DNA from: Peribacillus huizhouensis
GTDB lineage: Bacteria; Bacillota; Bacilli; Bacillales; DSM-1321
Length of the DNA: 64,000 bases
Assembly (NCBI RefSeq): GCF_014138605.1
Contig: NZ_JACJHX010000014.1
Span: 1-64,000 of the forward strand
Direction of reading: 5' to 3'
This document shows, in pieces, positions 7,955-16,358 of this stretch. How positions within the stretch are numbered: position 1 is the first letter of the stretch; every line of letters begins with the position of its first letter. The notes under the pieces are model-generated. The model worked only from the letters and a program-made list of their open reading frames with translations. It searched no databases and was not told where the DNA came from. Both the position numbers and the translations under genes were made by a program.

Positions 7955-8404
7955 TTGAATGAGACCTGTGAATTTGATACAAATAAAAAAGTAATTCACT
8001 CCTTTCAACGAAGTATCGAAATTACTACAGCAATCCTGTTATTAACCGGGCAAATCACAATCATTGGCGTGTTTGTAAGACCAGGCAGATTTAGTCTCTC
8101 GTTAGGTGGTCCTCTTTTTGGAGGGCATCGTTTAGAAGGGAAGCACCATTCGCAAGAAGGTAACCTTTTTATCGATATACTGGACATCATTATAGCTATA
8201 CTATTAATCAATGATGTAATACATGTGACTGGCACATTTGTTTCGTCTGGTGATTTTTCAATTAATGTTTCAGGTCCTATTTTCGGTTATCCTGAAGTTC
8301 TTCCGGCACTTCCAATTGAAGATTATAACTTTTTTAATAAAATTGTAACGCAGCATTATATCGTTCCACCGGAATTATTAACTAATCTAAAAGGGAATGA
8401 GTAA
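7955..8404 (+). CDS. Hypothetical protein with an internal duplication
   Basis: 149 residues from TTG 7955, which lies 8 bases after AGGGAG; the upstream GTG 7946 overlaps that site. Two similar blocks are visible. The first, around residues 25-58, contains AILLLTGQITIIGVFV and then FSLSLGGPLFGG. The second, around 80-115, contains AILLINDVIHVTGTFV and then FSINVSGPIFGYP. They look like a tandem duplication of a hydrophobic beta-rich unit. I do not recognise the family. The next gene starts 1 base after its stop, so the pair is co-translated. Confidence 0.65.
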   Translation: MNETCEFDTNKKVIHSFQRSIEITTAILLLTGQITIIGVFVRPGRFSLSLGGPLFGGHRLEGKHHSQEGNLFIDILDIIIAILLINDVIHVTGTFVSSGDFSINVSGPIFGYPEVLPALPIEDYNFFNKIVTQHYIVPPELLTNLKGNE

Positions 8405-8405
8405 A

Positions 8406-8522
8406 ATGTCATTAACAGATATTCCTACAGTAAAAACTTCTAGAAACAATACATTTTTAATAGTGCTTCCCATTATCATTTTCATATTTTTCTTTACTCA
8501 GCAAAAGTCCACGGATGTCTAA
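8406..8522 (+). CDS. Small single-pass membrane protein, 38 aa
   Basis: MSLTDIPTVKTSRNN is followed by a hydrophobic helix (FLIVLPIIIFIFFF) and a short polar tail. AAGGGA precedes the ATG, which lies directly after the stop of the gene at 7955-8404. Tight coupling to that gene suggests the two act together, the small protein perhaps as a membrane partner. No known family. Confidence 0.6.
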   Translation: MSLTDIPTVKTSRNNTFLIVLPIIIFIFFFTQQKSTDV

Positions 8523-8557
8523 AAAAGGAATGATCTTAAAACTGAAAACTAGAAAAA

Positions 8558-8899
8558 ATGGGAATTATTGAATTTAGGTTAGGGGTTAAACCTATTTTAG
8601 ATATTATTATTGGAGTAAATGATTTAGAGGTAGTTAGCAAATTTATTGAGTCTTTAAACCAAATAGGATTTGAATTTGTTTATCATGAAGAATTTCCTAA
8701 AAGACGTTTCTTCCGAAAAGGAAAATGGAGAGCTGGTACACATCATATGCATTTTTATCAGTTTGAAGGAGAAGGCTGGAACAATCAAATTTTATTCAGA
8801 AATTATTTGAGAAATAATCCTGATGTTTTAAAAGAATATCACCAATTAAAAGTTGATTTGTCAGCAACGTTTCGTCTTGACAGAGTTTCTTATATTTAA
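8558..8899 (+). pseudogene. GrpB/UPF0157-family protein, degraded
   Basis: The frame contains GVKPILDIIIGVNDLE, then FPKRRFFRKGKW, HHMHFYQFEG and FRNYLRNNPDVLKEYHQLK, all typical of the GrpB (UPF0157, nucleotidyltransferase-like) family. The expected N-terminal region ending in a GSTxxPGL motif is absent; DNA just before GVKP still looks like a decayed version of it. At the other end the frame stops early, and a typical C-terminal IQKILQKVKK segment continues in a different frame to about 8965. No ribosome binding site precedes the ATG. Both ends are broken. Confidence 0.75.
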
Positions 8900-9007
8900 A
8901 AATAAATCTCTTTTTATTCAGAAGATATTACAAAAAGTAAAAAAGAAGAACAGACAAAAAATTAAACATAGTGAAATAAAGGAAATGCTAAATTTTTAAA
9001 CATCTTT

Positions 9008-9045
9008 AATAACCATCTATCTGATAAGTCGATAGATGGTTATTA
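9008..9045. terminator. Strong bidirectional hairpin
   Basis: Fifteen-base perfect arms (TAATAACCATCTATC / GATAGATGGTTATTA) surround an eight-base loop, with a T-rich flank on the plus strand. It probably ended the intact GrpB gene. Confidence 0.7.
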
Positions 9046-9125
9046 ATTTTTAGGGATAAAATTAAATGTAGTGTAGTGCTTTCAAAATAAACCATAATGA
9101 TTAAACATAGAAAAAATCCCTGATA

Positions 9126-9176
9126 TGAACTGCCCCGTAAATGTTAGTTGGTGTCTAACATTTACGGGGCAGTTCA
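9126..9176. mobile_element. Palindromic pair of IS3-type ends (MITE or IS relic)
   Basis: TGAACTGCCCCGTAAATGTT and its exact complement form 22-base perfect arms around a 7-base loop. A TGAACTG(A/C)CCC start followed by a GTTAG-type sequence is characteristic of the ends of IS150-subgroup IS3 elements. No transposase remains between the ends. Short flanking sequences AAATCCC and GGGATTT extend the symmetry. It could also act as a terminator. Confidence 0.5.
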
Positions 9177-9404
9177 AACCGGGGATTTTGTTTTATATCA
9201 TTTATTGGAGTTCTCTAAAAGAATATCATGTCTTTGTACTAATGACTTTCCCTGTACATCTCTCAATATGCTTATCTTAAGTTATCATATATTCTAATAC
9301 AATAATTTAGATTTAGTCATTTTAAACTATATTTACATTCAAATAATGACGGGCTAATGGAAACATAAGTTACTAAATTGTATATCAAGCCTTTTCTTTT
9401 AGTA

Positions 9405-9848
9405 CTATGCTAATCCCTTAGTTGGCAAAGTAAATTTTTGTAGATTATCAGAACTAAGACTATAAGAAACAACTTTCTTCTTGGACTGCTTGACTACATC
9501 AACGTGATTATCGTAATTATAAACAAAGAAATAAACCTCTTTTTTGCCTTTTTTTACGTTGATGACAAATGGAGTAACATTAGTCTCTGGATGTAAAAAT
9601 AATTTTTCATTACCTGGGAATATATAGTATTTTTTTAAAAAGTCAGCTTCATTAAAATAGTCAGTAAATCTAACCTTTTCTTCCTCTTTTAAATTCTTTC
9701 CGTTAAATGTTACAGTAACCTCTTTTGACTCAAGTTTTGGATGAAGTTCAAATTTACCTAAGACCCATCCCACCATTGCACTTGGAGGACTAAGTAAAAA
9801 TTTGAGAATAAATCCAATTACTAAACTAATAACAACTGTCCATGTCAT
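9405..9848 (-). CDS. yfmQ: YfmQ-family protein
   Basis: 147 residues. An N-terminal membrane helix (about 3-20) precedes a conserved domain with GKFELHPKLE, DYFNEADFLKKYYIFPG, FLHPETN and NHVDVVKQSKKKVVSYSL, closely resembling B. subtilis YfmQ along its whole length. The family is of unknown function, probably membrane-anchored with the domain outside or at the membrane surface. The ATG has a weak AAGGAG-like site about 10 bases upstream. It stands alone between a repeat-rich stretch and a family B repeat. Confidence 0.85.
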   Translation of the reverse strand: MTWTVVISLVIGFILKFLLSPPSAMVGWVLGKFELHPKLESKEVTVTFNGKNLKEEEKVRFTDYFNEADFLKKYYIFPGNEKLFLHPETNVTPFVINVKKGKKEVYFFVYNYDNHVDVVKQSKKKVVSYSLSSDNLQKFTLPTKGLA

Positions 9849-9925
9849 ATGATATTAACTCCTTTTTTAATTCCAGTGAAAATGAAATCGTTTTGATCGT
9901 TTAACTGATTCACTATTATTGATTT

Positions 9926-9978
9926 TTATCCCGCTTTAACGGGCAGTAAAACCCCCACTGATTGAAGTTTCACTTTAT
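9926..9978 (-). repeat. Intergenic repeat family B, full copy
   Basis: Read on the minus strand, the unit is TAAAGTGAAACTTCAATCAG, then GTGGGGGTTTTACTGCCCG, then TTAAAGCGGGATAAA. Other copies lie at 12052-12079, 35711-35738, 47583-47622, 47743-47775, 52252-52281 and 53100-53150. All are between genes. Confidence 0.75.
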
Positions 9979-10185
9979 AATAAAGACACCAATTTTAAAA
10001 TGCAATTAAATATGAGATGTGTCACTAATTGTTCAAATAAGAAAAACTTTTTTAAAAAGGGATATTTAGCAGTTTAATAGGGTTTGAAAATATTAAAATG
10101 ACTTGATATAAGGGCCTTCAATAAGAGTTCAGGATGAAGGGAAATGGTGTAATACAATAAAGTGGATGGTAAAATTCATTGAAAA

Positions 10186-10419
10186 ATGGATGGGGACAAG
10201 CAGTACAATTTATTTTATAGTGATGATTTAGATGAAATATTATATTTGGGCATTTTGGACAGACTTTTTTATAAAAGTACATTAAAGTGGTGGCCTATGA
10301 AAATGTTGATTGCTTTTGTCGTGATTACTTTTATACTAGCTTTGGTTGGGGAAATATGGGAAGTGAGTAAGAGTGACAAAAAGTATAGTGGCTCTACTAA
10401 AAAAATAGTTCAAACTTAA
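10186..10419 (+). CDS. Small putative membrane protein
   Basis: 77 residues with one hydrophobic helix (MLIAFVVITFILALVGEIW) near the middle and polar ends. There is no clear ribosome binding site before the ATG. Directly after the stop, a different frame (about 10401-10505) encodes a second hydrophobic stretch (VIAILLSFLALGVYISLSVW) without a start codon, so the two may be parts of one gene broken by a frameshift. Function unknown; weakly supported. Confidence 0.35.
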   Translation: MDGDKQYNLFYSDDLDEILYLGILDRLFYKSTLKWWPMKMLIAFVVITFILALVGEIWEVSKSDKKYSGSTKKIVQT

Positions 10420-10606
10420 CATTCATACATGTTATCGCTATTCTATTATCTTTCCTTGCACTTGGTGTGTATATTAGTCTTTCCGTTTGGTGGGAATTAA
10501 GGTAATAACCTATGATGACTCAATAGGTTATTTATTTGTATTAAAGAAAAAGTAATGATAATTAGGTTACAATATATAAAATGAGTTTTTAAAGGGATGC
10601 AAATAA

Positions 10607-12040
10607 ATGGACTGGAACATTGATCGAAAAGCTAAAAAACCGATTTATAAACAAATTGCTGAGTATATTGAAAATGGCATTGCAAATGGAACTTTTCCGC
10701 CAGATAAACCGCTACCCTCTGAGAGATACTTAGCTAAAGAGCTAAATATAAATAGGAGTACTGTTGTAGCCGCATATGATGAGCTTGAATCATATGGTCT
10801 CATTCAACGAAATCGTGGAAGTGGTACTACTATAAGTAAGGATATATGGGGAATAACTAAAAAACGTATACCTAGTTGGAACAGATACATTGAGGCAGGT
10901 TCATTTTTACCGAATCTACCGGTCGCCCAAAGAATACGTAAAGAGATGGAAGAGCAAAAATTAATCAATTTAGCCAGTGGTGAATTATCGGAGGACCTCT
11001 TTCCAATAAGCGCATTAAGAGAGATTACTTCAACACGGTCTTTTATCGGTAGGCTAGGTTATGACCATCCACAGGGGAATGCAGTTTTAAGGACTACAAT
11101 TACACAGCATGTGATGGAGTTTCGAAATATTGAAACAAATCCTTCATCTATTCTAATTACTTCTGGTGCTCAACAAGCTTTACACCTAGTCGTTCAATGC
11201 TTATTAAAGCCTGGTGATGCAGTGGTGATTGAAGATCCATCCTATCATTATAATCTCCCAATATTTAAATCAGCAGGTTTAAAAATTTTCTATTTACCAG
11301 TAAATGAAGATGGTGTAGATTCAAATGAGTTATTGGAATTACATAAAAAACATCGCATAAGAATGATATTTTTAAATCCAGCTTTTCAAAATCCAACAGG
11401 CACCTTGCTTAAAGAGAGCCAGCAGAAAGCCATTTTAGAAATATCATCAGAACATGGAATACCTGTTGTGGAAGACGATCCGTATAGTTTAATGTCTTTT
11501 AAAGGAGAAGAAGTTTCGACATTAAAATCTCTTGATAAACATGGAAATGTCCTGTACATTAGCTCTTTATCGAAGGTCGTTGCTTCTGGTTTAAGAATTG
11601 GCTGGATTATAGGGCCAAGATCGGTAATAGAGAGATTATCTGATGCCAAACAACAAATTGATTTTGGTCATGCTAGCTTTACCCAATGGATCGCTAACGA
11701 TTTTTTAGAATCAGAGCATTTTCATTCTCATATCAAGAAATTAGTGAAGGCATTAGAAAAGCGGCGCAATCAAATTGTATCAAGTTTTAATAATTTTCTA
11801 AAAGATGAAGTGGAGTTTACTATTCCTCAAGGTGGAATCCATATTTGGTGCAAACTAAAAAGAGATGTAGATGAAATGAAATTGTTGGAAAACTCCATAA
11901 AGCGAGGAATTATTTATGCTCCTGGGTCTATGATGGGATCTAAAAAATGTTATGCACGATTCACTTTTGCTAGAGAGAAAGAAGAGACTATAAATGAGGG
12001 AATAAAAAGGTTTGCGGATGCACTAAACTTAACCAGATGA
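10607..12040 (+). CDS. MocR-type regulator (GntR/aminotransferase fusion)
   Basis: 477 residues. An N-terminal GntR domain (KPIYKQIAEYIENGIANG, PSERYLAKELNINRSTV) is joined to a fold-type I aminotransferase-like domain (about 130-475) with TSGAQQALHL, NPAFQNPTGT, EDDPYSLMSF and the PLP lysine in SSLSKVVASGLRIGW. Full family length. AAAGGGA lies about 10 bases before the ATG. It is the second MocR protein in the window and only distantly similar to the first. A decayed aldehyde dehydrogenase lies directly downstream and may mark a lost target operon. Confidence 0.88.
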   Translation: MDWNIDRKAKKPIYKQIAEYIENGIANGTFPPDKPLPSERYLAKELNINRSTVVAAYDELESYGLIQRNRGSGTTISKDIWGITKKRIPSWNRYIEAGSFLPNLPVAQRIRKEMEEQKLINLASGELSEDLFPISALREITSTRSFIGRLGYDHPQGNAVLRTTITQHVMEFRNIETNPSSILITSGAQQALHLVVQCLLKPGDAVVIEDPSYHYNLPIFKSAGLKIFYLPVNEDGVDSNELLELHKKHRIRMIFLNPAFQNPTGTLLKESQQKAILEISSEHGIPVVEDDPYSLMSFKGEEVSTLKSLDKHGNVLYISSLSKVVASGLRIGWIIGPRSVIERLSDAKQQIDFGHASFTQWIANDFLESEHFHSHIKKLVKALEKRRNQIVSSFNNFLKDEVEFTIPQGGIHIWCKLKRDVDEMKLLENSIKRGIIYAPGSMMGSKKCYARFTFAREKEETINEGIKRFADALNLTR

Positions 12041-12051
12041 ACCAATCGGAC

Positions 12052-12079
12052 CTTTACTGCCCATTAAGAGTGGGATAAA
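12052..12079 (+). repeat. Intergenic repeat family B, partial copy
   Basis: TTTACTGCCCATTAAGAGTG followed by GGATAAAA matches the second half of the family B unit; the first half is missing. Confidence 0.55.
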
Positions 12080-12092
12080 AAATAGTAACGTT

Positions 12093-12314
12093 ATGGAACC
12101 GATTATCTTAGCTGATGTAAAAAATGATATGGCCGTTGCCCAAAATGAGAATTTCGCACCCGTTGCTGTATTAATACCAGTAAATAGTGAGCAAGAAGCG
12201 ATTCAAGTTGCCAACGCAACTCCTTTTGGGTTAAGTAGGCTGTTTATTCTGGAATTTACTACTGTTAAATGGGTATCTGTTCAAAAAGAGCCTCGTCAAT
12301 ACCCATTTTCTTAA
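12093..12314 (+). pseudogene. Aldehyde dehydrogenase, C-terminal fragment
   Basis: The frame starts inside an aldehyde dehydrogenase (EPIILADVKNDMAVAQNENF, then PVAVLIPVNSEQEAIQVAN and TPFGLS). The conserved E-x-F-x-P motif is intact, but the whole N-terminal two thirds, including the catalytic Cys and the NAD site, is absent. After GLS the sequence diverges to an unrelated tail. This is an isolated remnant, not a functional gene. Confidence 0.8.
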
Positions 12315-12777
12315 GTTTTCTATTTTAACAACAAAGAGGTAGACGATCTAGAATTATGGTAGTAATAAGCACATAGATAAAGCAGTCAGATTAATAAACG
12401 TAAGAACTATTTGACAGTAGTTAACATAAAACACCTTCTCAGAATTTGCAAAAAGTTAATCTTAGCAATAATGACAGGTATATTGTGGTTTTGAAATAAA
12501 ATTCGATAATTAAAAAAAGTTTGATCAAAAATCCTGTATTGATATGCAGGATTTTTTCTTGTTCATCAATTGGGCCAGGTTGTTTAATAACGCTTTTAAG
12601 TACAATTGGGATTAATATTAGCAAAAGGAAAGAGGAATTTTAATAATTGGTTGATATCGGGATTAAAGAAAAATGATTGAGGATAATTGTCTGTCCTTAA
12701 CTGAAACAACATATGATAAACTTAAATTAATAAAAATTTCCAAATAACCCCTTCTAAATAATAAAAGGAGATGTTGT
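12315..12777. other. Gene-free stretch
   Basis: About 460 bases. A perfect hairpin at 12527-12557 is the only structured feature. No open frame with a ribosome binding site is visible on either strand apart from the start signals of the next gene. Confidence 0.5.
12527..12557 (+). terminator. Rho-independent terminator
   Basis: AAAATCCTG and CAGGATTTT arms followed by a run of six T. It lies 210 bases after the aldehyde dehydrogenase fragment and probably ended the gene once present there. Confidence 0.7.
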
Positions 12778-13080
12778 ATGTCTGATTCTGTTGGATTGTC
12801 ACTAACCATTATTTTAGAAATTATAGTGTTTGGCTTGATCAACTTTTATACCTTCAAATTTTCTCAACAAAATATTAAAAAAAGGGTATGGGCAGGTATT
12901 ATTTTTCTACTGCTAACGCCACTTATCTACTTCGGCACTTTATTTTTTGTTTTAACCTTCGATGAAAGCGGTTGGGGGGCAGGTATACTAACTGTTCTTT
13001 TTACAGGACTCTATATTATGAACGGCATTATTGTATTGTTGTTGTCTTCCATACGTTTATTTTTAGCTAAATCTAATTAA
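12778..13080 (+). CDS. Small integral membrane protein, 100 aa
   Basis: Three predicted membrane helices (about residues 8-28, 38-60 and 70-95) with a short basic loop KKR between the first two. AAAGGAG lies 8 bases before the ATG, and a strong terminator follows 24 bases after the stop, so it is a complete single-gene unit. No family recognised. Confidence 0.7.
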   Translation: MSDSVGLSLTIILEIIVFGLINFYTFKFSQQNIKKRVWAGIIFLLLTPLIYFGTLFFVLTFDESGWGAGILTVLFTGLYIMNGIIVLLLSSIRLFLAKSN

Positions 13081-13104
13081 TAAAATAATTTTTGAGTAAT
13101 AAAA

Positions 13105-13130
13105 GGGAGCCTATATTATGATAGGCTCCC
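13105..13130 (+). terminator. Terminator of the small membrane protein gene
   Basis: Ten-base perfect arms GGGAGCCTAT / ATAGGCTCCC followed by TTGCTTT. Confidence 0.85.
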
Positions 13131-13318
13131 TTGCTTTATGTAGAATATCTACATTTCAATTTTTAATAAAATAAATTGTTATTAAGAGCCATTCTAATTT
13201 AATACCAAATCCCAAGTCTGCACACAATTCGATATTATAGGCTGGTCTGAAGATTGTGGAACTAAGTCTAGAGGGATCCCCATTCAGAGTTCATTTCATC
13301 ATTTGAGAACTTAATAAT

Positions 13319-14695
13319 CTATATAACTCTCTCGATTTTATCTTCAGCGCATTTTTCATTATTTAACTTTTTTTTCATTGGGAAGTAGTATAAAACTGCT
13401 GGGACTACCAATCCAATAACCCAAGCAATATCAGCCCCTTCGAATGCCTTCGCTATAGGTCCAACGTAGAATGATGTATTAATAAAAGGGATTTCTGCAA
13501 GGATTGATACAAGAAAAGCTATACAAGCTATCCAATTTATTTTTCCATATTGGCCATTTAAATCAAAAATATCTTTTACATTATAACGTCCACGTCGTAG
13601 CAAATAATAATCTACTAGATTAATAGAGGTCCAAGGAATTAAAAAGTAACTAATGAAAAAAATAAAGTTTAAGAAAAAAGCTAGGAAATTACTTTGACCT
13701 AATAAACATAGACCAGTTCCTACAACTGTTACGGAAAAGATCATGCCAATCCGAACTTTTGGTGTAACCTTTAACTTGATGAACGGCTCAATCGTTGTAA
13801 TGGTTGCCATAAATGCACCATATAAATTAAACACATTGATGGCAAGTTGTCCAAAGATAATAATGAGGAACATGATTATGGCAAAGCTACCAAATAAATG
13901 TGCTAAATTTCCACCAGAGTGGTCAAGGAAGTTCGGAATCGCTATAGTCAAGGTTGCGCCTAATGTCATCATCCAGATAGTTCCAATTGAAGTTCCGGCA
14001 TAACTATACCAAAATGTTTGAGATGCTGGAGTAGATACTGGAAGATAACGAGAATAGTCTGCAACATATGGAGCGTAGGCTAATTGCCATGTTGCTACCA
14101 TACTTACCGCCAACAAAAATACCGGTAAATCTAAATTACCCATTGTCCAACTACCTGAAGGAAGCGGTAATTGAAAAACAATAAATGTGGCAACTAGATA
14201 AATAAGAAATGATGTCCAAGACAATAATTTCTGCATTTTATGAATTAAGTTATAACCGTAAATGGTTGCTATAAAACATAGAACATTTAAAAATACTATG
14301 CTCCATGTTTGGTCAATAGATGTTAAGCTACTTAAGGTTTGAGCTGCAAGCAAACCACTACTTGCAAAAAAACCTAAATAAACAAACATAACGAGAAACA
14401 ATGGAAAAATAGCCCCTATTACCCCAAATTGCGCCCGGCTTTGAATCATTTGCGGAATTCCAAGTTGAGGACCTTGAGCCGAATGGGAAGCCATAAAAAT
14501 GGCGCCTAGTAAGGTTCCTAAAATGATTGCTGCAAGACTCCAAAATAAATTAAGACCTAATGCAATGGGTAATGCCCCTGTTACTAGCGTAGTAATATGC
14601 ATGTTTGCCCCAAACCAAATAGGAAATAAATCGCGAGCCTTACCGTGCCTCTCTTCTGCAGGAATATATTCAATACTTCGAGTCTCAACTTTCAT
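13319..14695 (-). CDS. NCS1-family permease, first paralogue
   Basis: 458 residues with about 12 membrane helices. NCS1 hallmarks include FPIWFGANM near the N-terminus, GIPQMIQSRAQFG, the SYAGTSIG region and PWTSINLVDYYLLRRG. NCS1 carriers import nitrogen heterocycles such as cytosine, hydantoins, allantoin or pyridoxine. It is very similar to the permease at 24287-25681, starting with the same MKVETRSIEYIPA. GGGGGGA precedes the ATG. Two exact copies of the putative GntR operator lie just upstream, so it is expected to belong to the regulon of the gene cluster that begins on the opposite strand. Confidence 0.9.
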   Translation of the reverse strand: MKVETRSIEYIPAEERHGKARDLFPIWFGANMHITTLVTGALPIALGLNLFWSLAAIILGTLLGAIFMASHSAQGPQLGIPQMIQSRAQFGVIGAIFPLFLVMFVYLGFFASSGLLAAQTLSSLTSIDQTWSIVFLNVLCFIATIYGYNLIHKMQKLLSWTSFLIYLVATFIVFQLPLPSGSWTMGNLDLPVFLLAVSMVATWQLAYAPYVADYSRYLPVSTPASQTFWYSYAGTSIGTIWMMTLGATLTIAIPNFLDHSGGNLAHLFGSFAIIMFLIIIFGQLAINVFNLYGAFMATITTIEPFIKLKVTPKVRIGMIFSVTVVGTGLCLLGQSNFLAFFLNFIFFISYFLIPWTSINLVDYYLLRRGRYNVKDIFDLNGQYGKINWIACIAFLVSILAEIPFINTSFYVGPIAKAFEGADIAWVIGLVVPAVLYYFPMKKKLNNEKCAEDKIERVI

Positions 14696-14724
14696 TAATA
14701 ATCCCCCCTTGTAAATTTACCTGT

Positions 14725-14743
14725 TACCATGTACCATGCAAGT
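14725..14743. promoter_or_regulatory. Putative GntR operator, copy 1
   Basis: TACCATGTACCATGCAAGT, repeated exactly 26 bases further on. The complement, GCATGGTACATGGTA, recurs almost unchanged at 15623-15642 and 23366-23381. Confidence 0.7.
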
Positions 14744-14750
14744 TGAACCA

Positions 14751-14769
14751 TACCATGTACCATGCAAGT
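14751..14769. promoter_or_regulatory. Putative GntR operator, copy 2
   Basis: Exact 19-base repeat of the site at 14725-14743. The 26-base spacing is about two and a half helical turns. Confidence 0.7.
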
Positions 14770-15620
14770 AGCTTGATAGAAATACTATAATTGTAAGCGA
14801 ATACAAATGTCAATATATTCAGAAAAAATTAAGACGGAAAAATTGTCAACTTCATGGTAAATTAATTAGCCTAGCCTTCATTAATAATTTCACTAATTGA
14901 TTAACACTCTATAAGAAGTTCTTATCTTTAAGTAAAATGAAAATTCCTTTTACTTAAAATCGCATTATCAAGTATCAAGGATTCTTTGGCACCACTAATG
15001 TGACAAAAAGAGCAAATGCCCTTGTTTGTTTCTTAAACACATCTTCAGTCTTTCGACATCATCAATTTTCTTTAAATTGGTGGAATGCTATTGTTATGAT
15101 GCTATGTGATAAAAACGAGTAAGTGAACTTGAGTCTAAAAAAACCTCATTACCGAGTCGATGTTACTGTAGAGAGATGGAAAAAATAACGAGTTAAAGCC
15201 CAGTGATCCTTATCTTTACTACATTCCTAATAACAACTTTAGGTGTCTATGAATTTTGAAGGAAGATAAATGGGGGCTGGCCATCTGGCCATCCACAAAG
15301 CCAATTACTTATTCTAAGCTAGTTAGAGAATTATAATCTTATAGAGATCGTGATGTAGTTGGATAGGCTACATATGATAACCGCGTAATGTATTCTAATA
15401 ATAAATATAAAATTACTTAATGTTCATTGTCGTGAAAGGAAGAAAATCAAGGGAAGCTTAGTAGGGGCAATGATGTTTTAGTTAAAACAAATTCGTAGTG
15501 AATACTAATCTGTACTAAATGATTTTATTAAAGAATGGAAGATTAATAAAAAAATAAATTTTCTAAAATTTTAATTGACGTGCAATTTTGAATAATCTAT
15601 ACTTACCTTATCAACCAACC
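14770..15620. other. Long divergent intergenic region
   Basis: About 850 bases between the first NCS1 permease and the GntR gene. A stretch at 14969-15121 is open in one frame (reading YQGFFGTTNVTKRANALVCF and on) but has no start or ribosome binding site; it may be a gene remnant. A small GGCC-rich palindrome (TGGCCATCTGGCCA) lies near 15278. No other structure is evident. Confidence 0.45.
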
Positions 15621-15622
15621 TT

Positions 15623-15642
15623 GTATGGTACATGGTACATAC
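15623..15642. promoter_or_regulatory. Putative GntR operator before the regulator gene
   Basis: GTATGGTACATGGTACATAC contains the same ATGGTACATGGTA core as the sites at 14725, 14751 and 23366. It ends 4 bases before the regulator's ribosome binding site, suggesting autoregulation. Confidence 0.7.
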
Positions 15643-15673
15643 TTAAGAGGAGGCGTTTTTCATCACAGCTATA

Positions 15674-16342
15674 TTGACATTAGGCATTACTGCTCAAGTT
15701 TCTAACGCAATTCGTGAAGCTATTGTTACTGGTGAATATGAGCCAGGTCAAAAGTTATCAGAAGCTGTTTTATCCGAGTATTACAAAGTAAGTAGAACGC
15801 CAATTAGAGAAGCATTAAAACAATTAGAAAGAGAAGGGTTAGTTGAAATTATTCCCAGAGTAGGAACATGTGTAACAAAGCCTACTGAAAAGGAACTAAA
15901 TGAATTATTTGCTTTAAAAGAAGTTTTGGAAGGGCTTGCAGCAGGTCTGCTAGCGGAAAGAGGGAATTCCGAAGAAATTAATAAACTAAAAGCAGCAGTT
16001 GCTGACATGGAGAAGGCTATACAAATTTCAGATAATAAACAGTATGTGGAAGCGAATAATACTTTTCATACTGTCATTCTAGAAGGGGCCGACAACTCTA
16101 AATTAACTACTATGCTAAATTTGTTACTCAATCAAATACCTTATAACCGGTATGTTTTTGTAACTATTGAAGATCCGATACGCCTTAAACAATCGCTTAA
16201 AGAACATCAGTTAATCTTAGCAGCCATAGAAAACGGTAACTGTGAAGAAGCTGAGAAATCCATGCGAGAGCATGTTAGAGCAAGTGGAGCTAAACTTAAA
16301 ACTGATATTGCAAAAAAATTAGGGACAAGAAATATAAATTAA
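15674..16342 (+). CDS. GntR-family (FadR subfamily) transcriptional regulator
   Basis: 222 residues. An N-terminal winged helix-turn-helix (about 5-70, with GQKLSEAVLSEYYKVSRTPI and REGLVEIIPRVGT) is followed by an all-helical FCD ligand-binding domain (about 80-210, with FHTVILEGADNSKL and HQLILAAIENGNCEEAE). FCD regulators usually bind carboxylates and repress catabolic genes. The start is unclear. The TTG at 15674 is 20 bases from GAGGAGG; the codon at ideal spacing is ATC 15662, in the same frame. It heads the operon 15674-23186 and probably recognises the ATGGTACATGGTA sites. Confidence 0.88.
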   Translation: MTLGITAQVSNAIREAIVTGEYEPGQKLSEAVLSEYYKVSRTPIREALKQLEREGLVEIIPRVGTCVTKPTEKELNELFALKEVLEGLAAGLLAERGNSEEINKLKAAVADMEKAIQISDNKQYVEANNTFHTVILEGADNSKLTTMLNLLLNQIPYNRYVFVTIEDPIRLKQSLKEHQLILAAIENGNCEEAEKSMREHVRASGAKLKTDIAKKLGTRNIN

Positions 16343-16358
16343 TGGGGGTATATGATTT

